Shown one piece after another: positions 1 through 7,687 of a stretch of DNA of 64,000 nt (the stretch's first letter is position 1; each line of letters starts with the position of its first letter). The position numbers were made by a program, and so were the translations under genes. The stretch is from Antarctobacter albus (GTDB taxonomy: Bacteria > Pseudomonadota > Alphaproteobacteria > Rhodobacterales > Rhodobacteraceae). A model generated the notes under the pieces. It ran no database searches. It was not told the DNA's origin and saw only the letters and a list, made by a program, of their open reading frames with translations. Location of the stretch: positions 434,001 through 498,000 of the forward strand of contig NZ_FMZI01000001.1 of NCBI RefSeq assembly GCF_900101505.1. Direction: 5' to 3'.

Positions 1-1212
1 TCCCATCTCGATCGTCGTGCCAAAGACAAAGACATCCGCATCGCGACCGCCGCTCAGGAAGTCCAGTCCATTCCCGCCCTGCAAGACATCCCGCCCTTCC
101 TGGCCGCGCAGAACGTCATTGGCACCGCCCCCCAGCAGGGTGTCATTGCCGGACCCTCCGTCCAGCGTGTCGTTCTCGGTCCCGCCGTCCAGCAAGTCCG
201 CGCCATCCTGTCCCACCAGGACGTCCTCTCGCGCGCCGCCCAGTAGCGTATCGTTGCCCGCGCCGCCGTTGATCGTGTCGGCGCCGATGTCGCCGGTGGC
301 GCTGTCGTCGCCGTCGCCGGCCAGGATCATGTCGTCGCCGCCTTCGCCGTTCAGGACGTCGTCACCCCCGCGTCCGACCAGGACATCGTTTTCGGTGCCG
401 CCGTAGAATTCGTCGCGGAACGCTCCGCCGACCAGCGTATCGCTGCCGGACTTGCCGTAGACGGCGCCGTGTATGATGCCGTTGCCGATGTTCTCGACCC
501 GGTCGTCGCCCCCCAGGAGGTCGATGCTCCCGAAGATCGTGCCGGAGTTGGCGATCTGGTCCGGCTCATAGCGGCTGGTGGTGATATAGACATCTCCGTC
601 GGTGTCCGTCAGGGTGCCGTGATTGACGAACAGAAAGGCGCTTTGCGCCTGCACGTCCAGCCACCTGACAACCATGTCTCCGGTGTTCACAAGCGTTGAG
701 TTTCCCCAGCCGGACATCACCAGGAGGGCGGCGTGGACCGTGCCGGAATTGATGAACGTGTTGTCATCGCTGCCAAAGGACCCGACGAGAATGCTGCCCC
801 GTTCCGCATCCAGCGTCCCCGTATTGAGCAGCCGTACCTCTACCCGGTAGTCGTACGGCATCTGTAGCAGGTAGCCGCTGCTGCCGCCCAGGCTTATCGT
901 GCCGTGGTTGTTGATCTGGACCAGGCTGTTCTGGGTCTGGGTCATTTGAATGACCGTGTTGTTGTAGGGGGCGAAACTGGTCATCGTTCCATAGTTGGTG
1001 ATGACAGCCTGGGGGGCCTGAACCACGACACCGGTCTGGTCGGCCGAGATGGACCCCATGTTGACCAGTTGCGGTGCAGTCGGCGCATCGGCCAGGACAA
1101 CGCCATCCCCGCCGGACACAGCGATGAACTGCGATCCGGACACCACGTAGCGGTCCCCATTGGAGACGGTGACCGTGGAAGTGACATTCCCGGTTTGAAA
1201 GATCGTTGCCAT
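1..1212 (-). CDS. RTX calcium-binding repeat protein, probable type I secretion substrate (3' end beyond window)
   Basis: The frame is open from an ATG at 1212 to the window edge, giving 404 residues with no stop, so the C-terminus is missing. Residues about 50-225 carry at least seven irregular repeats of the form N-x-G-(T/S)-(I/L/M/V), such as NYGTM, NNHGTI, NTGTL and NSGTV, which suggests a beta-helix. Residues about 235-395 are glycine/aspartate nonapeptide repeats (GGxGxDxLx) that in RTX proteins bind calcium outside the cell. There is no signal peptide, as expected for type I export. Function is unknown; adhesin or surface-layer protein is a guess. The neighbouring gene has the same design. 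Confidence 0.88.
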   Translation of the reverse strand, partial: MATIFQTGNVTSTVTVSNGDRYVVSGSQFIAVSGGDGVVLADAPTAPQLVNMGSISADQTGVVVQAPQAVITNYGTMTSFAPYNNTVIQMTQTQNSLVQINNHGTISLGGSSGYLLQMPYDYRVEVRLLNTGTLDAERGSILVGSFGSDDNTFINSGTVHAALLVMSGWGNSTLVNTGDMVVRWLDVQAQSAFLFVNHGTLTDTDGDVYITTSRYEPDQIANSGTIFGSIDLLGGDDRVENIGNGIIHGAVYGKSGSDTLVGGAFRDEFYGGTENDVLVGRGGDDVLNGEGGDDMILAGDGDDSATGDIGADTINGGAGNDTLLGGAREDVLVGQDGADLLDGGTENDTLDGGSGNDTLLGGGANDVLRGQEGRDVLQGGNGLDFLSGGRDADVFVFGTTIEMG

Positions 1213-1341
1213 GTGAACACTCCTGGAGATCGCGACCGACGGGGCCAGCCTAGCAAACCGCTTGGGCGGACGGCTTGTTTCAGGTCAAGCCGTCGTCGCT
1301 TTAATCCGGTGGTTGGACTTCATAAGCCGGGGGCAGGGGCC

Positions 1342-2739
1342 CTAGAGCACGAAATCATCCGCTGTCAGCCCGGTGACACCGGCCACCCGGATCTCGGCAT
1401 CCTGCGTGCCGTCGCCATCGGCATCGATCTGCACGATGGTCGACCCTGTCGCCGTCTCCAGAACGCGAAGTTCGGGATTGCCCGAGGGCGCGAACCCTGC
1501 GGTTCCGCGGAACTCGAAGACGCCCGGCGACAGGCCGGCGACGACGATCAGGTCGATGCCCTGTTCAAAGTCCAGGATCTGGTCGCGGTTCGCGCCCACG
1601 ACCGTTTCCGCCAGCGAGCGGAACACGAAAATATCCGCGTCCTGGCCGCCGGTCAGGAAATCGCGGCCAAGGCCGCCGGCCAATTCGTCTTCTCCCGCGC
1701 GACCGCGCAGGATGTCGTTGCCCGCGTCGCCTTCCAGGACGTCGTCCCCATTGCCGCCGTCCATCGTGTCGTTTTCGGATCCACCTTCGAGAAGGTCGGC
1801 CCCGTCACGGCCAACCAGCAAGTCGTTGCCCGTATCGCCGGTCATGGTATCCGACCCGGCGCCTCCGTTCATCGTGTCGTCGGAGTTTCCACCGATCAAA
1901 GAGTCGTTTCCATCCCCGCCCATGATCGTGTCGGAGCCAGTGCCCCCGTCCAACGTGTCATCACCGTCGTGGCCCACGATCAGGTCGTCGTCGTTGCCGC
2001 CGACAAAGTTGTCGTCCGCGGCGCTACCGATCAGCGTGTCATTTCCGTTTGAGCCAAAAACCTGGCCATCGACGAACCCGTCTATCAGACCGCGGTAAAG
2101 ATCGGCGCCTTCGCCAAGGGATACGTGGCCGAAGATCTTGCCGCTGTTGGAGACCTTGTCGTCTCCGCCAGTGGTGACAATCGCCTCGGCATTGACTGCA
2201 TCGATGGTGCCGTCGTTCCGGATCGTCTCGGCGTCATTGCCCGTGGTGATGGCTGGCGCTGAATTCGACTGAAGCAGGCCGGAGTTGAAAATGTAATTGG
2301 CGTGCGATCCGCTTTCGAACCCCGACGTAATCTGAATCGCATTGTCGGAGCGGGACGTGATCGTCCCGTAATTGTAGAGAAAGTTTCCGCCGGACGCCAG
2401 CAGGAGACCATCGGAAAATGCGCCGCTTCCGACGATGTTTCCATAGTTCAACAACCTCAGGTCGGTCAGGGCGAGGGATGAGCCTGCCTCGATGACGGCC
2501 GGGAAGTTGCTGGTTTCCATAGTCCCGAAATTGGTAATGCTACTGCCGCCGACGGAGTCGGAGAATGCGTTGCCCTCCGTGTATATGAGTCCGTAGTTGG
2601 TCAACTTGGCGTCCCCGGATGGGGCCGAAACAGCGTCAGCTGACAAGACGATGCCGCCGGTGGACAGGATCAGAAGATCGTCATCGGACGCGATGGACTG
2701 CGTGGTGCCAACAATTGTCGCAAGTGTTGTGATCGCCAT
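1342..2739 (-). CDS. RTX calcium-binding repeat protein with beta-helix-like N-terminus
   Basis: This is a complete 465-residue acidic protein with no signal peptide. Residues about 45-205 contain N-x-G repeats (TNYGLI, TNFGTM, YNYGTI, SNSGKI). Residues about 229-368 contain RTX nonapeptides (GGDGNDSLI, GGAGSDTMT). The last 100 residues include DADIFVF and an acidic tail ending DDFVL, like the C-terminal secretion region of serralysin-type RTX proteins. It lies immediately upstream of the similar gene at 1-1212 in the same direction, 129 bases apart. The pair looks like a tandem duplication that has since diverged. Function is unknown. Confidence 0.88.
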   Translation of the reverse strand: MAITTLATIVGTTQSIASDDDLLILSTGGIVLSADAVSAPSGDAKLTNYGLIYTEGNAFSDSVGGSSITNFGTMETSNFPAVIEAGSSLALTDLRLLNYGNIVGSGAFSDGLLLASGGNFLYNYGTITSRSDNAIQITSGFESGSHANYIFNSGLLQSNSAPAITTGNDAETIRNDGTIDAVNAEAIVTTGGDDKVSNSGKIFGHVSLGEGADLYRGLIDGFVDGQVFGSNGNDTLIGSAADDNFVGGNDDDLIVGHDGDDTLDGGTGSDTIMGGDGNDSLIGGNSDDTMNGGAGSDTMTGDTGNDLLVGRDGADLLEGGSENDTMDGGNGDDVLEGDAGNDILRGRAGEDELAGGLGRDFLTGGQDADIFVFRSLAETVVGANRDQILDFEQGIDLIVVAGLSPGVFEFRGTAGFAPSGNPELRVLETATGSTIVQIDADGDGTQDAEIRVAGVTGLTADDFVL

Positions 2740-2904
2740 TGAGCCGTCTCCGTGGAAATTTTGAAAAGGAAAGATGGGAGGAGCCTAACAAGGTGTGGCC
2801 GTCATCGACAAGGGATGAGCCAGCCCGCATCCTCCCGCGGCCCGAGGCGATGCGGAACGACCAGATCGCGGAGGCGTCCGCGACTCGCAAGGCGGGGGGG
2901 GTGT

Positions 2905-2981
2905 TGGTAGGCCCGGAGGGACTCGAACCCCCAACCAAGGCGTTATGAGCGCCCTGCTCTAACCAATTGAGCTACAGGCCC
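2905..2981 (-). tRNA. tRNA with CAT anticodon, probably tRNA-Ile2 (lysidine type)
   Basis: The minus strand folds into a 77-nt cloverleaf with encoded CCA. The acceptor stem is GGGCCTG/CGGGCCT, the D arm starts TAGCTC, the anticodon loop is CTCATAA and the T loop is TTCGAGT. Anticodon CAT is shared by initiator Met, elongator Met and Ile2. C4-G69 and C5-G68 in the acceptor stem and the CTTGGT segment after the anticodon stem resemble known Ile2 tRNAs modified by TilS, so I favour Ile2. Elongator Met is the alternative. Confidence 0.85.
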
Positions 2982-3096
2982 ACCGTGTCGTTCTCAGTAC
3001 CACGGCGCCTTGCCGCGTCAAGCGTCCACGTTGCAGGGCGCCCTGCGATGCGCTAAGCGCGGGCGAAAATCGGGCGTGGGCCTGAAGGAGATCCCT

Positions 3097-4143
3097 ATGA
3101 GCGATGGCAAGAACGGGCTGACCTATGCCCAGGCAGGCGTGGATATCGACGCGGGCAACGCGTTGGTCGAACGGATCAAGCCGGCCGCGAAACGGACCAC
3201 GCGTCCGGGCGTGATGAGCGGGCTGGGCGGCTTCGGCGCGCTCTTTGACCTCAAGGCCGCGGGCTTCGAGGACCCGGTGCTTGTGGCGGCGACCGATGGC
3301 GTCGGCACCAAGCTGCGCATCGCGATCGACACCGGCCATGTGGACGGCGTCGGCATCGATCTTGTCGCCATGTGCGTGAACGATCTGGTCTGCCAGGGGG
3401 CGGAGCCGCTTTTCTTCCTCGACTATTTCGCCACCGGCAAGCTGGAGACGGAAACCGCAGCGCGGGTGGTCGAAGGCATCGCAGAGGGCTGCGTGCGGTC
3501 TGGCTGCGCCCTGATCGGGGGCGAGACGGCCGAGATGCCGGGCATGTACCCGGCGGGCGATTTCGACCTTGCGGGTTTTGCCGTGGGTGCGATGGAACGG
3601 GGCGCGGCGTTGCCCGAAGGGGTCAAGGAGGGCGACGTCCTGTTGGGCCTGGCCTCGGACGGGGTGCATTCCAATGGCTACAGCCTCGTGCGCAAACTGG
3701 TCGAGATGTCGGGCCTTGGCTGGGACGCTGCCTGCCCCTGGGGGGACGCGACGCTGGGTGAGGCGCTGCTGGCGCCGACCCGGCTTTACGTCAAACCGGC
3801 ATTGGCGGCTATCGGGGTCGGGGGCGTACGCGCGCTGGCCCATATCACCGGCGGCGGCCTGACCGAGAACCTGCCGCGCGTTCTGCCCGAGGGACTGGGC
3901 GCCGAGATCGACCTGGACGCATGGGATCTGCCCGACCTCTTCAAGTGGATGCGCGGCATCGGCGGCATTGAAGAGGGCGAAATGCTCAAGACCTTCAACT
4001 GTGGCATCGGCATGATCCTGGTCGTCGACCCCGAAAGTGAACATGCCGTCGATGCGTTGCTGAGCGAACATGGCGAGCGAGTGCACCGGCTGGGCCGCGT
4101 CACCGCCGGTGAAGGCGTGACATATAGCGGATCACTGGGGTGA
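3097..4143 (+). CDS. purM: Phosphoribosylformylglycinamidine cyclo-ligase (AIR synthetase)
   Basis: PurM closes the imidazole ring of FGAM with ATP to give AIR, the fifth step of purine synthesis. The 348-residue length is normal. Visible family features are the N-terminal [12 protein letters not shown], the DGVGTKLR segment and the [11 protein letters not shown] motif. The start at 3097 is preceded by AAGGAG seven bases upstream, so the in-frame ATG at 3010 is not used. The stop overlaps the GTG start of purN (GTGA), so the two purine genes form a translationally coupled pair. Confidence 0.97.
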   Translation: MSDGKNGLTYAQAGVDIDAGNALVERIKPAAKRTTRPGVMSGLGGFGALFDLKAAGFEDPVLVAATDGVGTKLRIAIDTGHVDGVGIDLVAMCVNDLVCQGAEPLFFLDYFATGKLETETAARVVEGIAEGCVRSGCALIGGETAEMPGMYPAGDFDLAGFAVGAMERGAALPEGVKEGDVLLGLASDGVHSNGYSLVRKLVEMSGLGWDAACPWGDATLGEALLAPTRLYVKPALAAIGVGGVRALAHITGGGLTENLPRVLPEGLGAEIDLDAWDLPDLFKWMRGIGGIEEGEMLKTFNCGIGMILVVDPESEHAVDALLSEHGERVHRLGRVTAGEGVTYSGSLG

Positions 4144-4730
4144 AACGGGTCGCCATCTTCATCTCTGGCGGCGGGTCCAACATGGTCACGCTGGTCGACA
4201 GCATGACCGGCGACCATCCCGCGCGACCGGTGCTGGTCTTGTCCAACCGTGCAGATGCCGGTGGGCTGTGGAAGGCGGCGGAGCGCGGCGTGCCGACGGC
4301 TGTCGTCGATCACCGTCCCTTTGGCGGCGACCGGACAGCCTTCGAAGAGGCGCTGCAAGAGGCACTGGCCCCGCATGAGCCGGACATCCTGTGCCTTGCG
4401 GGGTTCATGCGCGTCCTGACGGCAGGATTCGTGACGCCCTGGGAAGGGCGGATGCTGAACATCCACCCATCGCTCTTGCCGAAATACCGGGGGCTGAACA
4501 CTCACGCCCGGGCCATTGAGGCAGGCGACACGGAGGCCGGCTGTACCGTGCACGAGGTCACGCCGGAACTGGACGACGGCCCGATCCTGGGGCAGGCCCG
4601 GGTGCCGATCCTGCCCGGCGAGAGTGCCGAGGCGTTGGCCGCGCGGGTGCTCGAGATGGAACACCGGTTGTACCCGGCGGTCTTGCGCCGCTTTGCCGCC
4701 GGGGACCGGACGCGCGTCGATCTGCCCTAA
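4140..4730 (+). CDS. purN: Phosphoribosylglycinamide formyltransferase
   Basis: PurN transfers the formyl group of 10-formyltetrahydrofolate to GAR. The 196-residue protein begins with [13 protein letters not shown], the phosphate-binding loop of the family. It carries the active-site stretch [13 protein letters not shown] (Asn and His) and then [15 protein letters not shown] with the catalytic Asp. The start codon is GTG at 4140, overlapping the purM stop. No terminator is evident before the convergent small gene at 4737. Confidence 0.97.
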   Translation: MKRVAIFISGGGSNMVTLVDSMTGDHPARPVLVLSNRADAGGLWKAAERGVPTAVVDHRPFGGDRTAFEEALQEALAPHEPDILCLAGFMRVLTAGFVTPWEGRMLNIHPSLLPKYRGLNTHARAIEAGDTEAGCTVHEVTPELDDGPILGQARVPILPGESAEALAARVLEMEHRLYPAVLRRFAAGDRTRVDLP

Positions 4731-4736
4731 AGGCGC

Positions 4737-4934
4737 CTAGCCGTCGAGGCGCTGCATGGACGCGGAATTGCCGTGCCATCCTTGCGGGTCGGGGGCAGAG
4801 GCGGGCGCGGTCAATGCCGCCAGCCCCATGAAGGTCAGGGCGGCCAGGGTGACGATCATCGCGATCAGGCGCGAGGTTTCGGCGTTTGCGGACCGGGGAG
4901 CGGCCTGGTGGATGTGGTGGTCGAGGGTTGTCAT
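4737..4934 (-). CDS. Small membrane protein of unknown function
   Basis: This 65-residue protein begins MTTLDHHIHQAAP and has one hydrophobic segment at about residues 24-46 (LIAMIVTLAALTFMGLAALTA), followed by a short tail containing PDPQGWHGN. The ATG at 4934 is chosen because CAGGAG sits eight to nine bases upstream; an in-frame ATG at 4985 has no such site. It lies tail to tail with purN. I recognise no family. An inverted repeat about 50 bases upstream of the start could be an operator. Confidence 0.65.
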   Translation of the reverse strand: MTTLDHHIHQAAPRSANAETSRLIAMIVTLAALTFMGLAALTAPASAPDPQGWHGNSASMQRLDG

Positions 4935-4981
4935 GTCTGCGGTCTCCTGTGTGCGATGACAGGCAGATAGGCGCTTCAGAT

Positions 4982-5000
4982 ACATTCTTGAAATGAATGT
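4982..5000. promoter_or_regulatory. Inverted repeat upstream of small membrane protein gene
   Basis: ACATTC and GAATGT form a perfect 6-bp dyad around a 7-nt centre in an AT-richer stretch, 48 bases upstream of the start at 4934. This fits a transcription-factor operator, but I cannot assign the factor. The rest of the 252-base gap (4935-5186) shows no gene. Confidence 0.3.
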
Positions 5001-5186
5001 TTGGATCGTTTGGAATCACGGTTTGTTATGTGCTGCCATCCGAATTCCGGCGCGCCAGACGGGCTTTGAATGTCCCCGGGGATTGCTCTATGGTGGCTGG
5101 ACGCAAGGGGGCCAACGGCGCCACGACCTTGCCTGACCTTTCACGGAGCGGGCCTTTCCTGGCCCGTGCATCCAGCCGGAGCCCGC

Positions 5187-6344
5187 ATGAAAACCTTGAC
5201 GACGACGGAAGAGCTGGCGGCCTTCTGCGAGGCAGCTGCCTCTGTTCCCTACGTGACCGTGGATACGGAATTCCTGCGGGAACGCACCTATTACTCCAAA
5301 CTCTGCCTGATCCAGCTGGCTTTGCCGGGCCGGGACGATGCGGATGCGGTGCTGGTCGATCCGCTCGAGGGGGATCTTTCGCTGGAGCCGCTGATGGCGC
5401 TGTTCCGGAACAAGGATGTGGTCAAGGTCTTCCACGCCGCGCGGCAGGATCTGGAGATCTTCCACGTCGATCACGGCGTGATTCCGGAACCGCTTTTCGA
5501 CACGCAGGTCGCGGCGATGGTCTGCGGTTTCGGAGAGCAGGTCGGCTATGAAACGCTGGTCAAGCGGATCGCCAAGCAGCAGCTCGACAAGAGCTCGCGT
5601 TTTACCGACTGGTCGCGGCGCCCGCTGACCGATGCGCAAAAGACCTACGCGCTGGCGGATGTCACGCACCTGCGCCAGATCTACGAATTCCTGAACGCCA
5701 AGCTGGAAGAGACCGGGCGCGCCCGCTGGGTGGCCGAGGAACTGGCGGTGCTGACGGATCCGCAAACCTACGTCACGCACCCGGAGGATGCCTGGAAACG
5801 GGTCAAGACCCGGTCGAACTCGCCACGTTTCCTGGCGATCGTGCGCGAACTGGCGGCCTTCCGAGAGGCCCATGCACAGGAACGCAACATCCCGCGCAAC
5901 CGGGTGTTCAAGGACGATGCCCTGGTCGAGCTTGCCTCGACCAAGCCGCAGAACATGAACGACCTCAGCCGGTCGCGCCTGCTGCTGCGCGAGGCGCGCA
6001 AGGGCGCGATCGCCGACGGGATCCTTGCGGCCGTTGCCGCCGGGCAGGAGTGCCCCAAGGACAACCTGCCCAAGGTCGAGAACGACCGCGAGAAACTGCA
6101 AGTGAACCCGGCGCTCTCGGATCTTCTGCGTGTGCTGTTGAAGGCCAAGACCGAAAGCTACGGCGTCGCGTCCAAGCTGATTGCGCCGGCCTCTGAGCTG
6201 GATGCCATTGCGGCAGGCCAGCGCGACGTGGCGGCGCTGACCGGCTGGCGACGCGAGGTCTTCGGTGAGGATGCGTTGCGTCTGTGTGACGGTCAGATCG
6301 CGCTGGGGGCCAAGGGCAAGGCGGTCACGGTCATCGACCTCTGA
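5187..6344 (+). CDS. rnd: Ribonuclease D
   Basis: RNase D is a 3'-5' exonuclease of the DEDD family that trims tRNA precursors and other stable RNAs. The 385-residue length matches bacterial homologues. The first exonuclease motif is VTVDTEFLRERTYY and the second contains HAARQDLEIF. The third includes the YALADVTHL stretch, and an HRDC-type helical domain occupies roughly residues 210-295. The start MKTLTTTEEL is chosen over an upstream in-frame ATG at 5070 because it gives the standard N-terminus. It is convergent with the lipoprotein gene at 6373. Confidence 0.95.
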   Translation: MKTLTTTEELAAFCEAAASVPYVTVDTEFLRERTYYSKLCLIQLALPGRDDADAVLVDPLEGDLSLEPLMALFRNKDVVKVFHAARQDLEIFHVDHGVIPEPLFDTQVAAMVCGFGEQVGYETLVKRIAKQQLDKSSRFTDWSRRPLTDAQKTYALADVTHLRQIYEFLNAKLEETGRARWVAEELAVLTDPQTYVTHPEDAWKRVKTRSNSPRFLAIVRELAAFREAHAQERNIPRNRVFKDDALVELASTKPQNMNDLSRSRLLLREARKGAIADGILAAVAAGQECPKDNLPKVENDREKLQVNPALSDLLRVLLKAKTESYGVASKLIAPASELDAIAAGQRDVAALTGWRREVFGEDALRLCDGQIALGAKGKAVTVIDL

Positions 6345-6372
6345 CCGCCATCGTGCGACCGGGCTGCGCCGT

Positions 6373-6879
6373 TCAGCGGCGCACGCTGCGCACGTTATGG
6401 CGACCCTTGACCTGGATCAGGCGCACGTCCAGCAGCTCGTTGTCGGTCAGCCAGATGGCTGCCGTATGGGTGCGCGACTGGGCCGGTCCCGTGGCCGCGC
6501 GCGGTTGCAATCCGCGAAAGGCATAGGTCAGGGTGCCCTGGCCGCTTTCCGCGTCGATCTTGACCAGCTTGACGTCGAAGGCACCCTGGTAGTCGGCGAC
6601 CGTGGTGGCCCGGACGATGGCGCCACCGGGGCGGCGTTCGATCACCAGCTCGGTGATCTCGCCCATGTCGGTCCCGCGATAGCTGGTGTCCTTTTCCTGG
6701 CGGAAGATCGACTCGCGCCCGCGCGGGATCAAGGTGTTCACGTCGCCGTTGACGGCGGCCACGGGACGCGACTCGCTGCGCCCGAACCAGTTCACCGGGT
6801 TCAGGCGGCTGTCGCGCACTGCGCCGCAGCTGGTCAGCAGGATCGCCGCGAGCACGAGGCTGGATACCGGTTTGAACAT
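6373..6879 (-). CDS. Putative lipoprotein, conserved hypothetical
   Basis: This 168-residue protein has a short signal sequence ending in the lipobox LLTSC (Cys18), so it should be lipidated and envelope-anchored. The mature part begins with GAVRDSRLNPVNWFGRS, a pattern I associate with small Rhodobacteraceae lipoproteins of unknown role, and is rich in beta-strand-like sequence. It is transcribed divergently from the SufE gene. No enzymatic motif is visible. Confidence 0.8.
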   Translation of the reverse strand: MFKPVSSLVLAAILLTSCGAVRDSRLNPVNWFGRSESRPVAAVNGDVNTLIPRGRESIFRQEKDTSYRGTDMGEITELVIERRPGGAIVRATTVADYQGAFDVKLVKIDAESGQGTLTYAFRGLQPRAATGPAQSRTHTAAIWLTDNELLDVRLIQVKGRHNVRSVRR

Positions 6880-7006
6880 GTTACGCCCCCAAGCAGATTT
6901 CCCGGAGGGTTAGCGCAGAACGGCGCCGTTGAAAAGAACCTCCCGCCGGTTGGGGGCTGGACCTTTGCCGCGGCTCTGCCTAGGTCTGCGGCAAATGGAG
7001 GGCAGA

Positions 7007-7411
7007 ATGGCGCAGGCAGCATTCGAAGACGTCGTCGAGGATTTCGAGTTCCTGGAAGATTGGGAAGACCGCTACCGCATGGTGATCGAGATGGGCAAGG
7101 ACATGGAGCCGATGCCCGAGGCGCTGAAAGTGCCGGCCACCAAGGTCGAGGGCTGTGCCAGCCAGGTCTGGCTGCACATGACGCCCGATGCCGGTGTGTT
7201 CCGGTTCCAGGGCGACAGCGACGCGCTAATCGTCAAGGGGCTGATCGCGCTGCTGCATCGGCTGTACGACGGGCTTCCCCTGTCGGATGTGTCGGCCGTG
7301 GATGCGCGCGCGGAACTGGGGCGCCTTGGCCTGCACGAGCACCTGTCGGCACAGCGTTCAAATGGGCTGCGTGCCATGATCGAACGGATTCGCCAGGAGG
7401 CGGCGGGGTAG
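7007..7411 (+). CDS. sufE: SufE-family cysteine desulfurase activator
   Basis: SufE accepts persulfide sulfur from the desulfurase SufS and passes it to the SufBCD scaffold for Fe-S cluster assembly. The 134-residue protein carries the family motif VEGCASQVWL with the acceptor cysteine at about residue 50, and a C-terminal helical part. GGAGGG lies just upstream of the ATG at 7007; an ATG at 6995 is the alternative. No other suf genes are nearby, so it acts from a separate locus. A repeat element starts directly after the stop. Confidence 0.9.
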   Translation: MAQAAFEDVVEDFEFLEDWEDRYRMVIEMGKDMEPMPEALKVPATKVEGCASQVWLHMTPDAGVFRFQGDSDALIVKGLIALLHRLYDGLPLSDVSAVDARAELGRLGLHEHLSAQRSNGLRAMIERIRQEAAG

Positions 7412-7413
7412 AA

Positions 7414-7473
7414 GGGGCTCTGCCCCCGGCTCCCTTCGGCCAATTCACCCCGAGGTATTTTGCAAACCAAAGA
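7414..7473 (+). repeat. Downstream repeat element, copy A (after sufE)
   Basis: Starting two bases after the sufE stop is a small hairpin (GGGGC-TCT-GCCCC), then GGCTCCCTTCGGCC, then the conserved tail CCCCGAGGTATTTTGCAAA. Copy B at 7617-7677 is an almost exact reverse complement. Copy C lies at 12301-12372. All three have the same orientation relative to the gene whose stop codon they follow. Confidence 0.85.
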
Positions 7474-7550
7474 ACCTTAATCTCTTGCTAACCAATCCAT
7501 CTTAAAGTGATGGAGCGGTACAGGCTGAGGAGCCGATGACCGCAAACCGA

Positions 7551-7592
7551 AGAAGCCCCCTGTCTATACCGGCAGGGGGTTATTCATTCGCG
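7551..7592 (+). terminator. Hairpin between the inverted repeat copies
   Basis: CCCCCTG and CAGGGGG form a 7-bp stem with a 10-nt loop, followed by TTATTCATT. It resembles a weak intrinsic terminator on the plus strand. The stretch between the two repeat copies (7474-7616) holds no convincing gene, so if this is a terminator the transcript it ends is unknown. Confidence 0.35.
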
Positions 7593-7616
7593 CGGCGAGG
7601 GAGTACGCGACTGCGC

Positions 7617-7677
7617 TTCTTTGGTTTGCAAAATACCTCGGGGGAGGTGACCGAAGGGAGCCGGGGGCAGAGCCCCC
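7617..7677 (-). repeat. Downstream repeat element, copy B (after trpE)
   Basis: This copy lies immediately downstream of the trpE stop, read on the minus strand. It has the GGGGGCTCTGCCCCC hairpin, the CCGGCTCCCTTCGG segment and the same tail CCCCGAGGTATTTTGCAAA as copy A. It differs from copy A mainly in a short variable part before the tail. Confidence 0.85.
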
Positions 7678-7687
7678 ATGCCCGGTT

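Noticed and set aside
904-2098. Plus-strand frames of 382 and 241 codons across the RTX genes.
   Set aside because: The repetitive valine/proline/serine-rich translation is the complement of RTX glycine-aspartate repeats on the minus strand.
2905-2981. Elongator tRNA-Met instead of tRNA-Ile2.
   Set aside because: The CAT anticodon allows both, but the C4-G69 and C5-G68 pairs and the CTTGGT segment fit the lysidine-type Ile2 better. It is not excluded.
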